From assembly GCF_001684335.1 (NCBI RefSeq), contig NZ_LOIC01000009.1, positions 32,487-96,486 on the forward strand: 64,000 bases of DNA, in the 5' to 3' direction. The DNA comes from Photorhabdus namnaonensis (GTDB lineage Bacteria; Pseudomonadota; Gammaproteobacteria; Enterobacterales; Enterobacteriaceae). The notes under the pieces are model-generated. The model worked only from the letters and a program-made list of their open reading frames with translations. It was not told the origin of the DNA and did no database searches. Made by a program: the position numbers and the translations under genes. The stretch's first letter is position 1, and each line of letters starts with the position of its first letter. Of this stretch, positions 37,123 to 47,094 are shown piece after piece.

Positions 37123-38319
37123 ATGTCAGCATCATTTTATCAGCAAATTAATGAACAATTAGAACAAGCCCATTCGGAAGGGTTGTTCAAAAATGAACGT
37201 ATCATCACTTCTGCACAAAATGCTGACATTGCTGTAGCCGATGGCAGCCACGTTATTAACTTCTGCGCAAATAACTATTTAGGTTTGGCTAATCACCCTG
37301 AGCTGATTGCCGCGGCTAAAGAAGGAATGGATAGCCACGGTTTTGGCATGGCCTCTGTTCGTTTTATTTGTGGAACTCAGGATACTCATAAAGAGCTGGA
37401 GAAAAAGCTGGCGGAATTTTTGGGTATGGAAGATGCCATTCTTTATTCTTCTTGTTTTGATGCTAATGGTGGTTTATTTGAAACGCTGTTTGGGCCGGAA
37501 GACGCCATTATCTCTGATGCGTTGAACCACGCTTCTATTATTGATGGTGTCCGTTTATGCAAAGCGAAGCGTTATCGCTATGCTAATAATGATATGCAGG
37601 AACTTAGAGCACAGTTAGAACAAGCCAAAGCAGATAATGCACGTCATATTGTGATTGCAACCGATGGCGTGTTCTCAATGGATGGTGTGATTGCTGATTT
37701 AAAATCTATCTGTGATCTGGCTGATGAATTTGATGCCCTGGTCATGGTGGATGACTCCCATGCTGTGGGTTTTGTTGGTGCTCATGGCCGTGGTACCCAT
37801 GAATATTGTGACGTTATGGATCGTATTGACATCATTACCGGCACTTTAGGTAAAGCATTAGGTGGTGCTTCCGGTGGCTATACCGCGGCACGTAAAGAAG
37901 TTGTTGAGTGGCTGCGCCAACGTTCACGCCCATATCTGTTCTCTAATTCACTGGCCCCGGCGATTGTAGCGGCATCCATTAAGGTGCTGGATATGCTGAA
38001 AGAGGGCGATGCATTGCGTGATCGTCTGTGGAAGAACGCTAATCTGTTCCGTGAAAAAATGACCGCAGCAGGTTTCACATTAGCAGGGGCTGACCACGCT
38101 ATTATTCCTGTCATGTTAGGCGATGCAAAATTGGCACAGGAGTTTGCCGCAGAATTATTGAAAGAAGGCATTTATGTTACCGGTTTCTTCTATCCGGTAG
38201 TCCCTAAAAATCAGGCCCGTATCCGCACGCAAATGTCAGCCGCGCATACGGAAGAGCAAATTGAACGTGCAGTTGCGGCGTTCACGCGAATTGGTAAGCA
38301 ATTGAGCGTAATTGCATAA
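37123..38319 (+). CDS. kbl: 2-amino-3-ketobutyrate CoA ligase (glycine C-acetyltransferase)
   Basis: 398 residues, PLP-dependent alpha-oxoamine synthase. With Tdh it converts threonine to glycine and acetyl-CoA. The PLP lysine is in [37 protein letters not shown] and [19 protein letters not shown] are also typical. AGGAG lies upstream of the ATG. It is divergent from hldD and ten bases ahead of tdh, as in E. coli. Confidence 0.97.
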   Translation: MSASFYQQINEQLEQAHSEGLFKNERIITSAQNADIAVADGSHVINFCANNYLGLANHPELIAAAKEGMDSHGFGMASVRFICGTQDTHKELEKKLAEFLGMEDAILYSSCFDANGGLFETLFGPEDAIISDALNHASIIDGVRLCKAKRYRYANNDMQELRAQLEQAKADNARHIVIATDGVFSMDGVIADLKSICDLADEFDALVMVDDSHAVGFVGAHGRGTHEYCDVMDRIDIITGTLGKALGGASGGYTAARKEVVEWLRQRSRPYLFSNSLAPAIVAASIKVLDMLKEGDALRDRLWKNANLFREKMTAAGFTLAGADHAIIPVMLGDAKLAQEFAAELLKEGIYVTGFFYPVVPKNQARIRTQMSAAHTEEQIERAVAAFTRIGKQLSVIA

Positions 38320-38328
38320 GGCATCTCT

Positions 38329-39354
38329 ATGAAAGCATTGTCAAAGTTAAAACCAGAAGAAGGCATCTGGATGACCGATGTGCCCGAGCCGGAGTTGGGG
38401 CACAATGATGTGATGATAAAAATCCGTAAAACAGCGATTTGTGGTACGGATGTGCACATCTATAACTGGGATGATTGGTCACAAAAAACAATTCCTGTAC
38501 CAATGGTTGTTGGTCATGAATATGTTGGTGAAGTTGTCGCTATTGGTCAGGAAGTAAAGGGTTTTAAGATTGGTGACCGGGTGTCTGGCGAAGGACATAT
38601 CACTTGTGGTTACTGTCGTAACTGTCGTGGTGGCCGTACTCACTTATGCCGTAATACCATTGGCGTAGGGGTAAACCGCCCTGGTTGTTTTGCTCAATAC
38701 TTGGTTATTCCTGCATTTAATGCGTTCAAAATTCCAGATAACATCTCTGATGAGCTGGCTTCTATTTTTGACCCATTTGGCAATGCTGTTCATACCGCGC
38801 TTTCGTTTGATCTGGTTGGCGAAGATGTGCTGGTTTCTGGTGCAGGCCCAATTGGTATTATGGCTGCGGCAGTGTGTAAACATGTTGGCGCGCGTCATGT
38901 TGTTATCACAGACGTTAACGAGTATCGCCTTGAGCTGGCACGTAAAATGGGTGTCACCCGTGCGGTGAACGTCAGTCAGGAAAATCTGACCGATGTCATG
39001 GCGGAATTGGGCATGACGGAAGGTTTTGATGTTGGTTTGGAAATGTCCGGCGCTCCGGCGGCGTTTCGTACCTTATTAAATACCATGAATCACGGCGGCC
39101 GTGTTGCACTGTTGGGCATTCCGCCATCAGATATGGCAATTGATTGGAATCAGGTAATTTTCAAGGGCTTGTTTATCAAAGGTATTTATGGCCGTGAAAT
39201 GTTTGAGACTTGGTACAAAATGGCTACATTGATTCAGTCTGGTTTGGATCTGACACCCATCATCACCCACCGGTTCTCTATTGATGATTTCCAGAAAGGC
39301 TTTGACATCATGCGTTCAGGGCAGTCTGGTAAAGTTATTCTGAACTGGGATTAA
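38329..39354 (+). CDS. tdh: L-threonine 3-dehydrogenase
   Basis: 341 residues, zinc-dependent medium-chain dehydrogenase. It oxidises threonine to 2-amino-3-ketobutyrate with NAD. The catalytic zinc ligands lie in [12 protein letters not shown] and [10 protein letters not shown]. The structural zinc Cys cluster is [15 protein letters not shown], and the Rossmann motif is [14 protein letters not shown]. It ends the kbl-tdh operon. Confidence 0.97.
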   Translation: MKALSKLKPEEGIWMTDVPEPELGHNDVMIKIRKTAICGTDVHIYNWDDWSQKTIPVPMVVGHEYVGEVVAIGQEVKGFKIGDRVSGEGHITCGYCRNCRGGRTHLCRNTIGVGVNRPGCFAQYLVIPAFNAFKIPDNISDELASIFDPFGNAVHTALSFDLVGEDVLVSGAGPIGIMAAAVCKHVGARHVVITDVNEYRLELARKMGVTRAVNVSQENLTDVMAELGMTEGFDVGLEMSGAPAAFRTLLNTMNHGGRVALLGIPPSDMAIDWNQVIFKGLFIKGIYGREMFETWYKMATLIQSGLDLTPIITHRFSIDDFQKGFDIMRSGQSGKVILNWD

Positions 39355-39381
39355 CCGATCGAATCAGTTATCACTAAAATT

Positions 39382-39412
39382 AATAGGCGCTTTTAGTTCT
39401 TGAGCGCCTATT
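39382..39412 (+). terminator. Hairpin terminator after tdh
   Basis: AATAGGCGCT at 39382-39391 and AGCGCCTATT at 39403-39412 make a perfect ten-pair stem 28 bases after the tdh stop. The following T-run is short. Confidence 0.55.
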
Positions 39413-39464
39413 TGAAGTATTAGCGATATTGCAAGCTATCATCGAATAAATAGAAATAGCAAGA

Positions 39465-39582
39465 TATACCCGTTATTTTTCAGGTTGTCTCTTTGTTGGC
39501 TGCGCTCGGTCACATAGTTATCTATGCTCCCGGGGATTCACTCCCTTGCCGTCGCGATGCATCTTGAAATCTTTAGGGTATA
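39465..39582. repeat. ERIC element, copy 3 (shortened)
   Basis: 118 bases bounded by TATACCC and GGGTATA, matching the other two copies. It lacks about nine bases in the middle-left, where copies 1 and 2 read GCACTC-type sequence followed by a second TCAC. It lies between the convergent tdh and yibQ. Confidence 0.88.
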
Positions 39583-39607
39583 ATTGGCTATTTCTTAAAA
39601 TGAATTT

Positions 39608-40516
39608 CTATTCTGTTTTATCCTGAGACTTATCTCCGGCCAGTTTCTGGATATATCGGCTTACCGTGTTCACAATAGGATTATCAACCAGAGTATCGCC
39701 AATAACTGCCAGATAATCTTGGCTGGTAACTGTAATGGGTGCCTCTTTTATTTCACACAGCTTGCCCCATTTATGCTGGTTATCACCAACAGGTTTGCCA
39801 CTTAACAACCTACTTGGGCTGACTAACTCAATATCAGCTGGAAGCGTTGGCAGCATTTGTTGCAGTGCGCGAATGGTTGTTGGATGGGGATGGCCGATAG
39901 CAATAGCGGAACCATTTTTACGGGCAATGGAAATAGCACGATTTAGCTGATGGCGAGTTTCCGCTTCTGATTGCACATTATCTAGGAAAACATTACGGCG
40001 GATAACGCGAACAGGCGTGCCTTGCGCTGCCTTTGTTGCCTGAGTATTGCCAATCGTCACACTGTCGAGAAAATAGAGGTTATAACGAGACAGTGAGCGC
40101 ATCACTTTCTGCATTCCCGGCAAGCTCGAAGTCATAGCGCTACCCATATGGTTATTGATTCCTACAGCATAAGGGACTTTTTGTATTGCACGCTGGATGA
40201 TGCGGTCAATTTCTTCACTGCTCATGGTTGGCTGAAGAGTATCCAGTTCTAGCAGTTGTTTACTTAAAGGCGCCATTGGCAGGTGGATTAAGATCTCCCG
40301 CCCTTGTTTGTATGCTTTTTCGGCCATTTCCCTGCCATGCGGTGAATCCGGCAGAATGGCGATAGAAACCGCAACAGGCATTTGCAATATTTTGTTTTCG
40401 TTATGAGGACGGTAACCAAAATCATCAATAACAATTGCCAGACGGGCTGCACTGGCTTGTAGGCTCAAGAGAAGCAGGGCGGTAATACCAATTTTTGTGA
40501 ACCTGTGTTGTCTCAA
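39608..40516 (-). CDS. yibQ: Divergent polysaccharide deacetylase family protein
   Basis: 302 residues with a signal peptide (MRQHRFTKIGITALLLLSLQ then ASA). The mature part begins RLAIVIDDFGYRPHNENKIL, keeping the Asp-Asp of the NodB fold. MGSAMTSSLPGMQKVMRSLS and AIAIGHPHPTTIRAL are family-typical. It is probably periplasmic; substrate unknown. It follows envC by five bases. In E. coli envC-yibQ are also adjacent, so a link to cell wall remodelling is plausible. Confidence 0.9.
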   Translation of the reverse strand: MRQHRFTKIGITALLLLSLQASAARLAIVIDDFGYRPHNENKILQMPVAVSIAILPDSPHGREMAEKAYKQGREILIHLPMAPLSKQLLELDTLQPTMSSEEIDRIIQRAIQKVPYAVGINNHMGSAMTSSLPGMQKVMRSLSRYNLYFLDSVTIGNTQATKAAQGTPVRVIRRNVFLDNVQSEAETRHQLNRAISIARKNGSAIAIGHPHPTTIRALQQMLPTLPADIELVSPSRLLSGKPVGDNQHKWGKLCEIKEAPITVTSQDYLAVIGDTLVDNPIVNTVSRYIQKLAGDKSQDKTE

Positions 40517-40521
40517 CTAAT

Positions 40522-41829
40522 TTATCTCCCAAGCCACGGTTGTGGGTTTACCGCTCTTCCTTGGCGGCGGATTTCAAAATAGAGTGCGGATTGTTGCTGA
40601 CCGCCACTGTTACCGACCAACGCAATAGGTTGTCCGGCTCGAACTTGCTGGCCGACCTTGACCAGAGCGCTCTGATTATAGCCATAGAGACTCATATCAC
40701 CTTTACCGTGCTCTATCACGACAACCAGCCCATAGCCTTGTAACCAGTCAGCCAGCAGTACCCGGCCATCGGATATTGCTTTAACTTCAGTACCTTCTTG
40801 CGCAGAAATCACCATGCCTTTCCAGCGCAATTCGCCTTGCAATGCTTCACCAAACTCATGTATCACTTTACCGTGGACAGGCCAGATTGCCTGACCCGCT
40901 GGACGGCCAAGGCCACCTGTACGTGCCATCAATGCGCGTTCATCTTCAGTGGGTTTATAGCTGGAACCTTTTTGCTGCGCTTGCTTCTGTTTCGCTGCAA
41001 TCTGAGCACGAACACGGGCAGCTTCTCTGGCTTCTCGTTCAGCACGTGCTTTCGCTTCCCGTTCTGCTTTAGCAATTTTATCTCGCAGACGGGTTTCATT
41101 TTGTTTTAGTTCAGCGAGATTTTTTTGGTCTTGCTTTAAGGAAGATTCCAGCTCAGTTAGGGTTTTCTGCCGAGCATTGCGGGCTACTTCCATTTGCTGC
41201 TTTTGCTGTTGTTGTTCAGTTAGAACTTGTTTTTGCTCTTCCTGTTTCTGTTGCTCAAGTTTTTTTTGTTCAGTTAAATCAACGGTTGTTTGTTCAAGTT
41301 TAACAATGGTGTCCTGACGGGCTTGATTAAGGTAGCTATAGTAAGCGAGTATGCGCTCACCTCTCTTTCCCTCTTCTCCTCTGAACATGAGTTCAAGCCC
41401 TTGATGTTGCCCTTGACGAAATGCAGCATCCAATTGGCGTGCCAGCATATCTCGTTGCGCGTTTTGTTGTTTTTCCAGTTTTTTGATGTTGGAGACGAGA
41501 GCAGCAATCTCTTTATTCAGCTTACTGAGTTGAGTTTGAGTGTTGTGTAGGGATTGACCAATTGTGGAAATGGTATTTTCCTGATCTTTTAATTGATTTA
41601 GCAAAGAACTACGTTTTTGCTGCTGTTGTTGTACACTTTTCTCTTTCTCCGCGATGTCTTGTTGGAGATCTTTGAGCTGATTTTTATTGGCGATAATTTG
41701 ATTTGCAAAGGTATTGAAGCTGAAAATAACAAATAGGAAAGCATAGAACAACGAGGCACAGATATTATTCCGCCGTGAGTTCTGATGGCGCCGATAATTA
41801 CGGCTATGTATTTCCTTGTTGTCAGCCAT
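40522..41829 (-). CDS. envC: Murein hydrolase activator EnvC
   Basis: 435 residues. EnvC is recruited by FtsEX in the periplasm and activates the amidases AmiA and AmiB during septum splitting. An N-terminal hydrophobic segment (CASLFYAFLFVIFSFNTFA) is followed by a long Gln-rich coiled coil (about residues 45-290) and a degenerate LytM domain (WPVHGKVIHEFGEALQGELR onward). The zinc ligands of active LytM enzymes are not kept, as expected for EnvC. The N-terminus is about 15 residues longer than in E. coli. In E. coli gpmM lies upstream; it is absent here. Confidence 0.95.
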   Translation of the reverse strand: MADNKEIHSRNYRRHQNSRRNNICASLFYAFLFVIFSFNTFANQIIANKNQLKDLQQDIAEKEKSVQQQQQKRSSLLNQLKDQENTISTIGQSLHNTQTQLSKLNKEIAALVSNIKKLEKQQNAQRDMLARQLDAAFRQGQHQGLELMFRGEEGKRGERILAYYSYLNQARQDTIVKLEQTTVDLTEQKKLEQQKQEEQKQVLTEQQQQKQQMEVARNARQKTLTELESSLKQDQKNLAELKQNETRLRDKIAKAEREAKARAEREAREAARVRAQIAAKQKQAQQKGSSYKPTEDERALMARTGGLGRPAGQAIWPVHGKVIHEFGEALQGELRWKGMVISAQEGTEVKAISDGRVLLADWLQGYGLVVVIEHGKGDMSLYGYNQSALVKVGQQVRAGQPIALVGNSGGQQQSALYFEIRRQGRAVNPQPWLGR

Positions 41830-42185
41830 TTCTGTAAATATACCTTGCTACTGTATGCGCTAGATTATTTCATGATGAACAAAGAGTTACCAGATGCTAC
41901 GCTGATTTTTTACACTTTCAGATAATGCTGTCTTAACATCGAAATCGAATAGTAATAAACATACTAGCCTATTTATTGCTGAAATTCCTGTATGCATTGA
42001 GTGTGACAGGGCAGATGCAGGTAAGGTACTTAAAATGCTTCATTTTCAGGATATTTTTATTTTTTCTCGAAACTCTCCGCAAAATTTGCATTGAGCTTAT
42101 GCTATTTGGCTGTAATTGACGCAACACAAAGGTATACTCTGGAACCTTAGAAATTTGTTATTAACCAACGGGAGTTTTTGTCCCC
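41830..42185. other. Intergenic region between divergent envC and yibN
   Basis: About 355 bases with no gene. In E. coli this position holds gpmM, upstream of envC. Here no phosphoglycerate mutase sequence is left on either strand. The region should contain promoters for both directions. A TATACT box lies about 50 bases before yibN, but no well-spaced -35 element accompanies it. Confidence 0.4.
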
Positions 42186-42623
42186 ATGCTGCAAGAAATC
42201 ATGCAATTTATTAACCAGCATATGACCTTAAGCCTCATCTGGATTGCGCTGCTGGTTGCCGTTATTGTGACTACATCGAGAGGTTTCTTCTCTAAAACCA
42301 AAGAGATAACTCGTGCTCAAGCTATTAATCTGATCAACAAAGAAGAAGCCATCGTCGTGGATTTACGTTCCCGTGAAGATTTCCGCAAAGGGCATATTAT
42401 TGGTGCAGTAAACCTGACTCCCTCTGAAATTAAAGACAACAATTTTGCTGAGTTGGAAAAACATAAAAAGCAGCCTGTAATTGTTGTTTCTGCGAATGGT
42501 ATTGAATCTCGTACTCCGGCAGAGAATCTTATTCGTGCCGGTTTTGAGCGCGTATGTTCCTTGAAAGAGGGTTTGGCTGGTTGGACAGGCGAAAACTTGC
42601 CATTGGCGCGTGGTAAAAAGTAA
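42186..42623 (+). CDS. yibN: Rhodanese-like membrane protein YibN
   Basis: 145 residues. An N-terminal membrane anchor ([17 protein letters not shown]) is followed by a rhodanese domain ([20 protein letters not shown] to [20 protein letters not shown]). The catalytic loop reads [14 protein letters not shown] with Ser where active enzymes have Cys, so sulfurtransferase activity is unlikely. E. coli YibN is described as a SecYEG-associated membrane protein, which suits its place before secB. grxC, which lies between yibN and secB in E. coli, is missing. Confidence 0.92.
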   Translation: MLQEIMQFINQHMTLSLIWIALLVAVIVTTSRGFFSKTKEITRAQAINLINKEEAIVVDLRSREDFRKGHIIGAVNLTPSEIKDNNFAELEKHKKQPVIVVSANGIESRTPAENLIRAGFERVCSLKEGLAGWTGENLPLARGKK

Positions 42624-42692
42624 TCATTTTGGGCGTGAATGGAGACATTCACATAAAAAATTTAATAAGGACATCTAAAGGTAACAATTATT

Positions 42693-43169
42693 ATGTCAGA
42701 ACAAAGCAATACAGAAATGGCTTTCCAGATCCAACGCATCTACACCAAAGATATCTCTTTTGAAGCACCAAACGCACCGCAAGTGTTTCAACAGGAATGG
42801 CAGCCGGAAGTAAAACTGGATCTGGATACTGCTTCCAGTGAGTTGGCTCAAGGGGTTTATGAAGTTGTTCTGCGTGTAACTGTAACGGCCACTTTGGGAG
42901 AAGAGACAGCATTCCTATGTGAAGTACAGCAAGGGGGTATTTTCTCTATTGAAGGTATCGAAGGAACGCAGTTAGCTCACTGCTTGGGTGCATATTGTCC
43001 GAATATCTTGTTCCCATATGCTCGTGAATGCATCACTAACTTGGTTAGTCGTGGTACCTTCCCACAACTGAATCTGGCTCCAGTAAACTTTGATGCCCTG
43101 TTCATGAACTACCTGCAACAGCAGGCAGAACAGTCTCAGGGCGGTGAACAAACTGAACAGGAAGCTTAA
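42693..43169 (+). CDS. secB: Protein-export chaperone SecB
   Basis: 158 residues. SecB tetramers keep preproteins unfolded and hand them to Sec[21 protein letters not shown] at the start, [20 protein letters not shown] in the core and [20 protein letters not shown] near the end are all conserved. The stop overlaps the gpsA ATG (TAATG), so the two are coupled. Confidence 0.97.
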   Translation: MSEQSNTEMAFQIQRIYTKDISFEAPNAPQVFQQEWQPEVKLDLDTASSELAQGVYEVVLRVTVTATLGEETAFLCEVQQGGIFSIEGIEGTQLAHCLGAYCPNILFPYARECITNLVSRGTFPQLNLAPVNFDALFMNYLQQQAEQSQGGEQTEQEA

Positions 43170-44191
43170 TGAATAGTACTGTTTCTATGACAGTGATCGG
43201 TGCCGGCTCATACGGCACCTCATTAGCCATTACGCTGGCTCGTAATGGCCATAATGTTGTACTTTGGGGGCACAACCCAGAACATATCCGGGCATTGCAA
43301 CAGGCGCGTTGTAATCAGGCATTTCTGCCGGATGTTTCCTTTCCTGATAGTTTATTGCTTGAAACAGACCTGATAAAAGCATTAACAGCAAGCCGTAACA
43401 TTCTTATTGTGATACCGAGCCATGTGTTTGGTGAAGTATTAAAGCAGGTGAAACCTCATCTACGGTCTGATTCACGTATCGTTTGGGCAACTAAAGGCTT
43501 GGAAGCGGATACCGGCCGGTTATTACAAGATGTGGCCCGTGAGATATTGGGCAGTGAAATACCGTTAGCGGTGCTCTCTGGCCCAACATTTGCTAAAGAA
43601 TTAGCGGCTGGTTTACCCACTGCGATTGCTATTTCCGCGACGGAATCTGCTTTTAGCGACGAACTCCAGCAATTATTCCACTGTGGCAAAAGCTTTCGGG
43701 TTTATAAGAATACTGATTTTATTGGCGTTCAACTCGGTGGCGCCGTAAAAAACGTGATTGCCATTGGCGCGGGGATATCTGATGGTATGGGTTTTGGTGC
43801 TAATGCTCGTACTGCCTTGATTACGCGTGGATTGGCGGAAATGAGTCGCCTTGGTACAGCGCTTGGCGCTGATCCTTCTACCTTTATGGGCATGGCGGGA
43901 TTGGGCGATTTGGTCTTAACTTGTACTGATAACCAATCACGTAACCGTCGCTTTGGCATGATGTTAGGGCAGGGAATTAGTGTCGAAGAAGCCCAGGATC
44001 AGATTGGACAGGTTGTTGAAGGTTATCGTAATACCAAAGAAGTACGTGCATTGGCTAATCGTGCCAATGTAGAAATGCCGATTGCAGAACAAATTTATCA
44101 GATACTCTATTGCAATAAAAATGTGAAAGAAGCTGCTCAGGCATTATTAGGAAGAGCCAGAAAGGATGAGAGCGATGATGTGCGCTCTTAA
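43169..44191 (+). CDS. gpsA: Glycerol-3-phosphate dehydrogenase [NAD(P)+]
   Basis: 340 residues. It makes sn-glycerol 3-phosphate for phospholipid synthesis. The nucleotide-binding start [36 protein letters not shown], and [20 protein letters not shown] with the catalytic Lys are intact, as is [20 protein letters not shown]. It lies between secB and cysE as in E. coli. Confidence 0.97.
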   Translation: MNSTVSMTVIGAGSYGTSLAITLARNGHNVVLWGHNPEHIRALQQARCNQAFLPDVSFPDSLLLETDLIKALTASRNILIVIPSHVFGEVLKQVKPHLRSDSRIVWATKGLEADTGRLLQDVAREILGSEIPLAVLSGPTFAKELAAGLPTAIAISATESAFSDELQQLFHCGKSFRVYKNTDFIGVQLGGAVKNVIAIGAGISDGMGFGANARTALITRGLAEMSRLGTALGADPSTFMGMAGLGDLVLTCTDNQSRNRRFGMMLGQGISVEEAQDQIGQVVEGYRNTKEVRALANRANVEMPIAEQIYQILYCNKNVKEAAQALLGRARKDESDDVRS

Positions 44192-44235
44192 ATAAAAATC
44201 TAATGAAATAGGTTCTAAATGTGAGAGTAAAAAAT

Positions 44236-45057
44236 ATGTCGCTAGAAGAATTGGACGAAGTTTGGAAGAACATAAAAACAGAAGCGAGAGCACTGGCTGA
44301 ATGTGAACCGATGTTGGCCAGTTTCTTTCATGCAACATTACTCAAGCATGAAAATCTTGGTAGTGCCTTAAGTTATATGCTGGCTAATAAGCTGGCTACG
44401 CCGATTATGCCGGCTATTGCTGTGAGAGAGATTGTAGAAGAGGCTTATCGCTCAGATCAAAGGATGATTGTCTCTGCTGCCCGCGACATCATCGCAGTAC
44501 GTCTACGTGATCCCGCCGTAGATAAATACTCCACTCCTCTACTGTACCTCAAAGGATTTCATGCTCTACAAGCCTATCGCATTGCCCACTGGATTTGGGG
44601 AGAAGGGCGTAAGGCATTGGCTATTTATCTGCAAAACCAAATCTCGATGTCTTTTGGCGTTGATATTCACCCGGCGGCAAAGATTGGTTGTGGCATTATG
44701 CTTGACCATGCTACAGGCATAGTGATTGGTGAAACGGCAGTAGTGGAAAATGACGTTTCTATCCTGCAATCCGTCACTCTTGGTGGTACGGGTAAAACAG
44801 GGGGTGATCGTCATCCGAAAGTTAGGGAAGGGGTGATGATTGGCGCAGGTTCGAAAATATTGGGTAATATCGAAATTGGCCGTGGGGCGAAAATTGGCGC
44901 AGGTTCGGTTGTATTGCGCTCTGTTCCACCACACACAACAGCCGCTGGGGTGCCTGCCCGTATCGTCGGTAAACCTGAAAGCGAAAAGCCATCATTGGAT
45001 ATGAACCAACACTTTAATGGTATCAACAATGGCTTTGAGTATGGTGATGGAATTTGA
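44236..45057 (+). CDS. cysE: Serine O-acetyltransferase
   Basis: 273 residues, as in E. coli. CysE acetylates serine for cysteine synthesis and is feedback-inhibited by cysteine. The helical N-terminus (EPMLASFFHATLLKHENLGS) precedes the hexapeptide-repeat beta helix, with DIHPAAKIGCGIMLDHATGI, GGDRHPKVREGVMIGAGSKI and a C-terminal tail ending FEYGDGI that binds CysK. The ATG at 44236 gives the family start MSLEELDEVW; a GTG at 44221 is in frame but unlikely. Confidence 0.97.
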   Translation: MSLEELDEVWKNIKTEARALAECEPMLASFFHATLLKHENLGSALSYMLANKLATPIMPAIAVREIVEEAYRSDQRMIVSAARDIIAVRLRDPAVDKYSTPLLYLKGFHALQAYRIAHWIWGEGRKALAIYLQNQISMSFGVDIHPAAKIGCGIMLDHATGIVIGETAVVENDVSILQSVTLGGTGKTGGDRHPKVREGVMIGAGSKILGNIEIGRGAKIGAGSVVLRSVPPHTTAAGVPARIVGKPESEKPSLDMNQHFNGINNGFEYGDGI

Positions 45058-45089
45058 TTTTTCGAAATATAGATATTAGTAATCATTAT

Positions 45090-45120
45090 CATATTTTCAC
45101 ATATTAAATGTGGAAATATG
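45090..45120 (+). terminator. Hairpin after cysE
   Basis: CATATTTTCACAT and AATGTGGAAATATG form a long AT-rich stem 33 bases after the cysE stop, followed by ATTTTG. It probably ends the secB-gpsA-cysE transcript and lies between convergent genes. Confidence 0.45.
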
Positions 45121-45156
45121 ATTTTGCATGCTTAACTTATTTAGAGCTTTTATAAA

Positions 45157-45855
45157 TTATTTTCTTGCTACACCTATTATAATATAGTGCCAATGTTTAG
45201 GAACGACTTTATTTATAACTTTATTATCTAACATCCCTAAAAATCTTCTTTGAAATTCATTCCTACCAAACGTAGCAAGGAAGCCTAATGTTGTATAATC
45301 AACATTTGAAAATGCTGATAGATAATCTGTCATTTCTCTGGCGGTAACATAGCCCCAGGTATTTCCCCAATTAACATAATTTTTCCTGAGGAATTTATGC
45401 AATGGTGATGCAACCAAATTTTCTGCAAACCAAAGCTCACCGCCTTCTTTTAATGAATGAAAGATCTGATTAATAGCTTCTTTTTGTGCTGTTTTATTGA
45501 AATTATAACCGACAGCACCTAATACTGATTTAAACATAACAATATCGAAATGGTTCTTATATTTGATATCCGATGCGTTTAATTTATCATATTGAATGCT
45601 CTTTTCTATATGATAACGTTCATGTTTCTCCAGTGCTTTTGGCGTGGGGCCATCTAAATCAGTACATAAGACATTTGCTCCATTTAATGCTGCCCATAAT
45701 GATAGCCCACCATCTCTACTACCTAACTCTAGAATATTAGCTGATTTTAAGTCTAATCCAGAATGATCTTGCCAATATTTTAAGGAATAACTCCAGTTAT
45801 ATATGTCCCATTCTATGACATCATGGAGAAATTCTTTTGAACTTTTTGCTTTCAT
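45157..45855 (-). CDS. SAM-dependent methyltransferase-like protein, copy 1
   Basis: 232 residues. ANILELGSRDGGLSLWAALN is the SAM-binding motif I, followed by VLCTDLDGPTPKA and FDIVMFKSVLGAVGYNF in the expected positions, and LKEGGELWFAENL as the later strand. The substrate is unknown. It is nearly the same, residue by residue, as the gene at 47095-47793, and both have 232 residues if the start is placed at 45855; the frame extends to 45876. The two copies flank trmL, close to the O-antigen locus, so a role in polysaccharide methylation is possible but unproven. Confidence 0.75.
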   Translation of the reverse strand: MKAKSSKEFLHDVIEWDIYNWSYSLKYWQDHSGLDLKSANILELGSRDGGLSLWAALNGANVLCTDLDGPTPKALEKHERYHIEKSIQYDKLNASDIKYKNHFDIVMFKSVLGAVGYNFNKTAQKEAINQIFHSLKEGGELWFAENLVASPLHKFLRKNYVNWGNTWGYVTAREMTDYLSAFSNVDYTTLGFLATFGRNEFQRRFLGMLDNKVINKVVPKHWHYIIIGVARK

Positions 45856-46408
45856 AGCGTAACCAATATATATCAATGAAAATGAGTTACCTTAATGCTA
45901 ACTTTATTAAATTATTATGATCTAAATAGTCGATCACTTGAGGGAAGCAACCCCGATTAAGTTATATGAATCGATTTTCAAAGAGAAAAAATTCCTCAAT
46001 AGGGTTAAGTTATACTAATCATAGCACCTACGTCCTGTGATAAATGATGATTTAGCGCAAAAACTTGTTCAGAAAACCCAGGATAAAAACTATGTCCTTG
46101 ATGTCTTACTGCTTTCCTAACGATACATCATGGTCATTCTGCCACTTACATCGTCAAAGCCTGTTGTACTCTGTCCATCTTCTGTCGGATGTGATATTGG
46201 AATATTGAGCTGATAACTATCATGGTCGTACCATGCTTTATCTATCTGAGGAACATGACGAAAAGGGTTGTTTGGTTCTCACCGTGGGTCTGGTGCAGAG
46301 CGGTTCCTATACTGAATTTCTGTGACCCACGCAAAGAGGAAAAAATTGCCGTGATATAGTCAATAACACGTTGAACCATTACAGAAGTGTGTAGCGATTA
46401 TTGGCACA
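45856..46408. other. Non-coding region with decayed coding sequence
   Basis: About 550 bases between the methyltransferase and trmL. On the minus strand a short open stretch around 46118-46262 reads VPQIDKAWYDHDSYQLNIPI, then SHPTEDGQSTTGFDDVSGRM. That looks like a fragment of a real protein, but I cannot name it. A perfect inverted repeat CGTGGGTC/GACCCACG spans about 46280-46337 and could be an element end. Nothing else is supported. Confidence 0.35.
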
Positions 46409-46897
46409 CTATTTTCTAATGATAGCGCCCTGATAATCTAATTGCCGCCAAGCTTCAAAAACAACAATGGCAACTGAATTGGAAAGATTCATACTGCGAC
46501 TGTTTGCTAGCATTGGGATACGAATTTTTTGTTGTGGTGGCATATTATCCAATACATAAGGTGGTAACCCTCGGGTTTCCGGCCCAAACATTAAATAATC
46601 CCCGGCTTGATAACTTACAGCACTATGTGCCGGAGTTCCTTTTGTTGTGAGAGCAAACAAACGAGCAGAAGACACTCCTGTTAATCCTTCATTCTCTAAA
46701 AAAGTAAAATAATCATGATGTTGTTTAACATTGGCGAACTCATGATAATCCAGCCCGGCTCGACGTAGCCTTTTATCATCCCAGGTAAACCCCAGAGGCT
46801 GAATCAGATGCAATTGAAATCCGGTGTTAGCACAAAGGCGAATAATATTACCGGTATTAGGTGGGATTTCAGGTTCAAATAAGACGATATTTAGCAT
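46409..46897 (-). CDS. trmL: tRNA (cytidine(34)-2'-O)-methyltransferase TrmL
   Basis: 162 residues, SPOUT superfamily. It methylates the ribose of wobble position 34 in tRNA-Leu isoacceptors. [20 protein letters not shown] starts the protein, and the knot motifs [18 protein letters not shown] and [20 protein letters not shown] are intact. The ATG at 46897 has GGGGG upstream; the frame extends to 46963. In E. coli trmL directly follows cysE; here a methyltransferase gene intervenes. Confidence 0.96.
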   Translation of the reverse strand: MLNIVLFEPEIPPNTGNIIRLCANTGFQLHLIQPLGFTWDDKRLRRAGLDYHEFANVKQHHDYFTFLENEGLTGVSSARLFALTTKGTPAHSAVSYQAGDYLMFGPETRGLPPYVLDNMPPQQKIRIPMLANSRSMNLSNSVAIVVFEAWRQLDYQGAIIRK

Positions 46898-47094
46898 AAT
46901 GCCCCCTAGAAACAAGGGGCACAGGTTAGCAGAAATCAGGAAGGGATGCAGGGAGATCTTCACCGATATTCCTATTTATCTGTTGGAAGATCTTTCCCTG
47001 TTGAGGTACTTGATTGTATTGTCAATAAAATTAAAAGTGAAAAAACATCATTAGATATAATCTAATATACTAAATTCTTTAGAGATTCTCTGGA

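Noticed and set aside
40798-41550. Open frames opposite envC
   Set aside because: The Gln-rich coiled coil of envC leaves the opposite strand free of stops. The translations have no protein-like features.
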